A stretch of 64,000 nt of DNA, taken from positions 307,780 through 371,779 of the forward strand of contig VXAY01006172.1 of the NCBI GenBank assembly GCA_013399855.1, read 5' to 3'. The number at the start of each line of letters is the position of its first letter. The first letter of the stretch is position 1. The notes beneath the pieces are model-generated. The model worked only from the letters and a program-made list of their open reading frames with translations, made no database searches and had not been told where the DNA came from. The DNA comes from Oxyruncus cristatus. Taxonomy: Eukaryota > Chordata > Aves > Passeriformes > Cotingidae. Both the position numbers and the translations under genes were made by a program. Positions 60,905 through 64,000 of the stretch are shown here, piece by piece.

Positions 60905-62201
60905 GTAAGTGCCAAGATTGTCATTCAGTATTTCAAGTATTCCAGCATTTTTGAGAGGTGATAAAATCATTATTGTGTCTAAAATCAAGAAATAAGATAT
61001 AGCCAGGCAAATTCTTGGGTTAACAGCTGTAAGAATTCCCATAATCTAGCTTGCATTAATTTTGCATAGTTTTTGCAGTATGTTTCACTTTTCATTTGAA
61101 TTCTTTTAGAGCTCTCTTTATTGTCATTCCATGGGCAGCTAGAAAAATGGCTGTTGCCTTGGGAATATTATTAATAATGATAAAGACTTTCAAAGTAAAA
61201 GATACAGAATGAAATATCTGTCTGTCTTATGTGCACAACTTAGGAACAATCTTTTCCAAGCTTGACTGATATGCTACTAGACTGATTAATTTACACTTAG
61301 GACAAATATTATTTGTTTGTGCATCTCTAACTAAATTATACTATATATATATATAATGTGTTGAGAAGCTACACTTTGTGAGTAAGCCTATCAAATGTGA
61401 CAGGAGACCCTATCTCACACCTCTCCCTATATATATATGCCTATACATCTTAACAACAACAGTATTGAAATCCTTCTTTGAGATCCTGCCCCTATCTATG
61501 CCTAGTTGACCTTGTCTGTTGACTAGCCAAGCTCTTGAGGAGTGGAGTCTTTCAGCCAAGCATGAGGCTGCAGTGCTGTGCTTCCTAACAGGGCCTGCCC
61601 TCAAACTTCTCTAATAAACATATTCCTCACGTGTATATTTTGTCACAGAACCAGTGCCCTTTCCAGAGCCCGACGATTTGCAGCATGAGGTCTCCCATGC
61701 TGAAAGAGCCTCCAGTTTTCTTGTCTAGAAGTTTAGAATAACAGTAGATTAGTCATTTACCTTGCAGGGAACTTAATTTGGACGTTCCTTCTTGTTTGGC
61801 AAACGGTATAACCTAAAAATCTTCCTGAAAATTAACTACTCTAGATGAAACCTTATGCCAAAATGAGTTTTAATGTATAATTATGTTCACACTCAGATAT
61901 GCCATGACCCCTGAGGATCTTTAATGATAGTTTAATGATAGTTTGTATGGACTGTAAGTGATGTGGTGTTAAGACTCGTGCAGTGTATATGGTTTGGTTA
62001 AAAGAAAGTGCCAATCTCTACCTATTACCTACAAGAGAAAAATAATAATGTATATGTGCAAAATATGAAGGCCAGTCTTTCCCAATGAAAAAGTAAAATT
62101 GATGAATTAAGGGTTTTTTTATCTATTTCAGTTATAGGAAGACTTTGGATGGTTTAATAATGCCTCTTTCTGTGAGCCTTGACTCACATTTCTTGTTGCA
62201 G
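60905..62201. other. Putative intron, no gene seen
   Basis: AT-rich, with (TA)n tracts near 61342-61355 and 61429-61437. A 64-codon minus-strand frame at 61410-61604 has no recognised motif. Confidence 0.45.
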
Positions 62202-62410
62202 TTACGGCAGCGCTTGCTGGTCATAGAATGATGGATTACTGGTATCACCCTCATGTTGAAGGTGTTCCTTTTAAACCTCAAATACGCAAAATACTACACA
62301 GGAAACCGTTAGTGAATATTGGAACTGTGGCTGTAGAATCATTCTTCAGTGTGGGCTATAGACTAGAACACTTTCATTTTCAAACATCTCGCAGCTTTTT
62401 TAACGCATAA
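62202..62410 (+). CDS. Candidate terminal exon, unrecognised protein
   Basis: The acceptor CTTGTTGCAG ends at 62201 behind a pyrimidine-containing tract. One frame (two leading bases, then TAALAGHRMMDYWYHPHVEG) is open for 68 codons to TAA at 62408-62410. An AATAAA at 62455-62460 and T/G-rich sequence downstream could end the transcript. The translation is varied and aromatic-rich, with a basic KPQIRKILHRK stretch, and looks more protein-like than most frames here, but I do not recognise it. The phase-0 frame, which would follow from an exon ending on a full codon, instead reads LRQRLLVIE then TGA at 62229. The phase-0 reading would make most of this 3' UTR. It could also be a degenerate retrocopy or chance. 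Confidence 0.33.
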
Positions 62411-62454
62411 GGGGTGAAACGTTTTTCTTGTTCCTTCAATTCTCCCCTTGCACC

Positions 62455-62460
62455 AATAAA
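62455..62460 (+). promoter_or_regulatory. Candidate poly(A) signal AATAAA
   Basis: Canonical hexamer 44 nt after the stop of the candidate terminal exon, followed within about 30-50 nt by T/G-rich DNA (TTGTTTG, TTTTTAGTTGT). The same hexamer is frequent by chance in this AT-rich window, so its value depends on the exon being real. Confidence 0.35.
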
Positions 62461-64000
62461 AATTGCTGACAGATGCAGCCTTGTTTGCAGCTGTTAATTT
62501 TTAGTTGTATAAAATCCCCTCAACAGTTTTCCATCAAGTTTTTTTTCCTTTAGATGTAGCTTTTGTGTACTCTTTCACTAATCACAAAGGCTGCTTTGGT
62601 TTTGACAGGACTTACTAGGTCAACAGACCTTGAATTGGAGAAGATAGTTTTATGGTCTACTGAGAAACCAGTTTTACATGGAAATTAAATACAAGAACAA
62701 GGGTTGGAAAATGTTAAGGCTATGGTACAAAGTAAAACATACCTGTGTGAGCCAAGGACAGAATACTAGCCACTTTTAATTTCCTGGCTTTCGTTAGCTT
62801 GTATTTCAGTACTTTTATTTAAATGCTGCTTTTGCCTGTATTTTTTACAACTTATTTGGACAGACATACTGGCCAGCTTCTCGGCTACTGTATGCTGACA
62901 CCAGTTAATCACATGTTTCTTTGTCTTTTAGTGAAACTCAAGATTCTTATGTTTATGTTGTCTTATTTTTCATGATTTGTAGTATAATTAGGAGTGCCTG
63001 GCTTGGCTGTTTTTGATGCTTTGTACATATTGAGTTTCATTGCCCAGTATGTGGGAATGTAGACAACATTTACCAGCTCATTAACCTCTTTAAATTGAGT
63101 GCAGAATGGATGATTTCCTGTCACCATCACAGGTCAGTGGATGCATTGCACTCTAATGGACTCTTTCTAGAATATTTGAAAAATGTTAAGCTACCACAGC
63201 ATTGATTGATTGATTGGTGTATTTTTCCATTTTATATGTTTTTTGAGGGGGCAAATCCTGATAAGATAGTAGGTTAATGTTGTTGTTATTCTGAAGTCAG
63301 GAAAGGCAAATGTTGACTAAGAAAACCTTCCTAGGTGATCCTGTTCCTCTGCAAAATATAAATATTTTATACACATACAGCACATTTTCGTGGCACTACG
63401 TACCGTGTATGTTTGGATAAGGTTGAAGTGCATATGACTGTGTGGTCTTACTGATGTACTTGACCACTAATAAGCATCTGTCCTAGATCTGTTCTTAGGA
63501 ATTTAGCAAGGTCAAGAAGGGTGGTCTTTTCTTCTCTTTACGAGTAGTACCCTTCACAAAAGCCATTTGTATTTAATTAAAGAAATCAATTAAGATTGCT
63601 TGCGTTGGACTCCGGCAGGGTTGACACCATCATTCTTTAAAATGTTACACTTACCAAGAAGTGGAAATTTGGATAGGTAGGTGATTTTGCTGTACAACTG
63701 AGTGTTTTCAATCAAGTAGAACACATCATGAGAAACAGCTTAAAAACTAGAAGACTTTGTCCAAGTTCTGTAAGATTGTCGTGAGCAGGCTTTGTGAGTG
63801 TCTTGCTGGTTCATTATAGATGCTTCGGATTAATCATATGGTCTCATCACAGAGTGTAATTTAAGATTTCAGAATGCATCAAGAGGAGTCAATCTGCATT
63901 TCATATTGCAAAAATGCAGTAGATGTCATATATTAGATGTTATGCATTAACCTAATAACCTTGTCACAAATAGAAAGGGCTTCTGCTATCTGGGATTCTT
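62461..64000. other. AT-rich non-coding DNA, no gene seen
   Basis: No recognisable frame, repeat family or RNA gene. A short ATTG tetranucleotide repeat lies near 63203-63218. Confidence 0.55.

Overview
The window looks like AT-rich, mostly non-coding DNA from a bird, or less likely a close sauropsid relative. The best evidence is two CR1 non-LTR retrotransposon 3' ends with the typical terminal ATTCTATGAT-type repeats: 53447-53835 (minus) and 55403-55740 (plus). Nothing suggests a bacterial, viral or organellar replicon. There are no operons, ribosome binding sites, rRNA genes or CRISPR arrays, and I saw no tRNA. Nearly all open frames are short and look random, as expected for vertebrate intron or intergenic DNA. 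The sequence is a draft assembly: it has a 60-N gap at 52538-52597 and a single N inside a long T run at 49533.

Layout. 1-20468 is unannotatable AT-rich DNA with a GC-richer patch near 13.0-13.4 kb, scattered microsatellites and a few perfect palindromes. 20478-20910 is the clearest mobile element: a 5'-truncated non-LTR retrotransposon, probably of the RTE group. It is flanked by a 9-bp target-site duplication (GATTTTAGT), carries an uninterrupted reverse-transcriptase C-terminus with a Cys/His finger, and ends in a small stem-loop plus ATG repeats. 20920-47908 is again gene-poor, with a GC-rich open stretch at 27.0-27.5 kb.

47909-48201 holds the best host coding candidate: two plus-strand exons (43 and 183 nt) in compatible phase, separated by a 67-nt intron. 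Together they encode 75 residues of a protein I do not recognise. Downstream there are weaker possible exons at 52020-52090 and 60870-60904, and a possible terminal exon at 62202-62410 with a poly(A) signal at 62455-62460. If these belong to one gene, it runs on the plus strand and most of the right-hand third of the window is its introns. That connection is inference. The last 1.5 kb shows nothing.

No new system is established here. The items most worth a second look are the RTE-like insertion (some bird lineages carry horizontally acquired RTE elements), the short-intron exon pair, the candidate terminal exon, and a heavily decayed stretch at 56.6-59.1 kb with faint hAT-transposase-like motifs.
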